Assembly: GCF_934202235.1 (NCBI RefSeq)
Contig: NZ_CAKPXS010000043.1
Span: forward strand, 1-14,306
Direction: 5' to 3'
DNA length: 14,306 nt
Source of the DNA: an uncultured Limosilactobacillus sp.
GTDB lineage: Bacteria; Bacillota; Bacilli; Lactobacillales; Lactobacillaceae
Of the stretch, positions 14,196 through 14,306 are shown piece after piece. Positions within the stretch are counted from its first letter, which is position 1. Every line of letters begins with the position of its first letter. Position numbers and translations under genes: made by a program. The notes under the pieces are model-generated. The model did no database searches. It was not told where the DNA came from and saw nothing but the letters and a program-made list of their open reading frames with translations.

Positions 14196-14230
14196 GAAAT
14201 AAGGATTGAACCTGTTGAGACGTAAATAAA

Positions 14231-14306
14231 AGGGGCTGTGACATAAGTACCTCATAAAGAATGGAGCTCGATGAAATCTTCGGATTTCATTGAGCTCCAT
14301 TTTCCT
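14231..14306. repeat. possible IS or MITE end with a long hairpin, cut by the window edge
   Basis: AGGGGCTGTGACATAAGTAC (14231-14250) looks like the terminal sequence of insertion sequences or small repeats that recur in lactobacilli genomes; that is recalled, not checked. About 10 nt further on, 14260-14278 pairs with 14283-14301 over 19 bp with one G-U, around a TTCG loop closed by C-G, one of the most stable RNA hairpins. TTTT (14300-14303) follows, so it may also act as a terminator. The opposite end of the element is beyond the window, so its identity is unproven. Confidence 0.45.

Noticed and set aside
1..14306. CRISPR array, tRNA, rRNA, riboswitch, phage or defence island
   Set aside because: No regularly spaced repeats, cloverleaf, conserved rRNA blocks or conserved riboswitch cores were seen on either strand, and no defence or phage proteins are encoded.

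Overview
The window looks like a chromosomal segment of a heterofermentative lactic acid bacterium, probably Limosilactobacillus or a close relative (Lactobacillaceae). The clues are strong AAGGAG-type ribosome binding sites, an L-2-hydroxyisocaproate-type dehydrogenase, a stand-alone GshA-type glutamate-cysteine ligase, DUF915 and DUF4828-like proteins, an LmrCD/EfrAB-type heterodimeric ABC exporter, and moderate GC content. The genus is inferred from protein and motif recognition, not from a search.

Layout. Positions 1-234 (minus) hold the N-terminal part of a Gfo/Idh/MocA oxidoreductase. It is divergent from a small membrane-anchored DUF4828-like protein (407-763, plus), which is followed by a LOG-family nucleotide phosphoribohydrolase (870-1442, plus). 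A 15-bp bidirectional terminator separates these from a minus-strand pair: glutamate-cysteine ligase (2471-4015), then an L-2-hydroxyacid dehydrogenase (1488-2390). A D,D-carboxypeptidase (4129-5157, minus) is divergent from a frameshifted yaaA (5266-6019, plus). yaaA converges with a secreted or anchored DUF915 alpha/beta hydrolase (6051-6896, minus), which is divergent from a MerR regulator (6988-7443, plus). A minus-strand operon follows (12139 down to 7503): two ABC exporter half-transporters that overlap by 20 nt, then a cytoplasmic beta-lactamase-fold serine hydrolase. Next come an S/T/Q/N-rich lipoprotein (12329-12829, minus), a divergent EamA-type DMT transporter (13185-14108, plus), and, at the right edge, what looks like the end of an IS or MITE-like repeat (14231-14306).

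How the genes relate. Most of this is ordinary housekeeping and envelope or stress content: thiol synthesis (GshA), peroxide stress (YaaA, apparently broken here), cell-wall trimming (DacA), export (ABC heterodimer, DMT) and surface proteins (DUF915 hydrolase, lipoprotein). The best local regulatory signal is the MerR/DUF915 divergent region, where a palindrome sits in a 19-bp promoter spacer, the classic MerR architecture. Two other regulatory structures are worth attention: a palindrome or terminator-like hairpin in the leader of the ABC operon, and three hexamers phased at 11 bp upstream of the lipoprotein.

I found no rRNA, tRNA, CRISPR array, phage genes or defence system. I see no strong case for a wholly new multi-gene system; the interesting points are regulatory details and unusual residues in known families.
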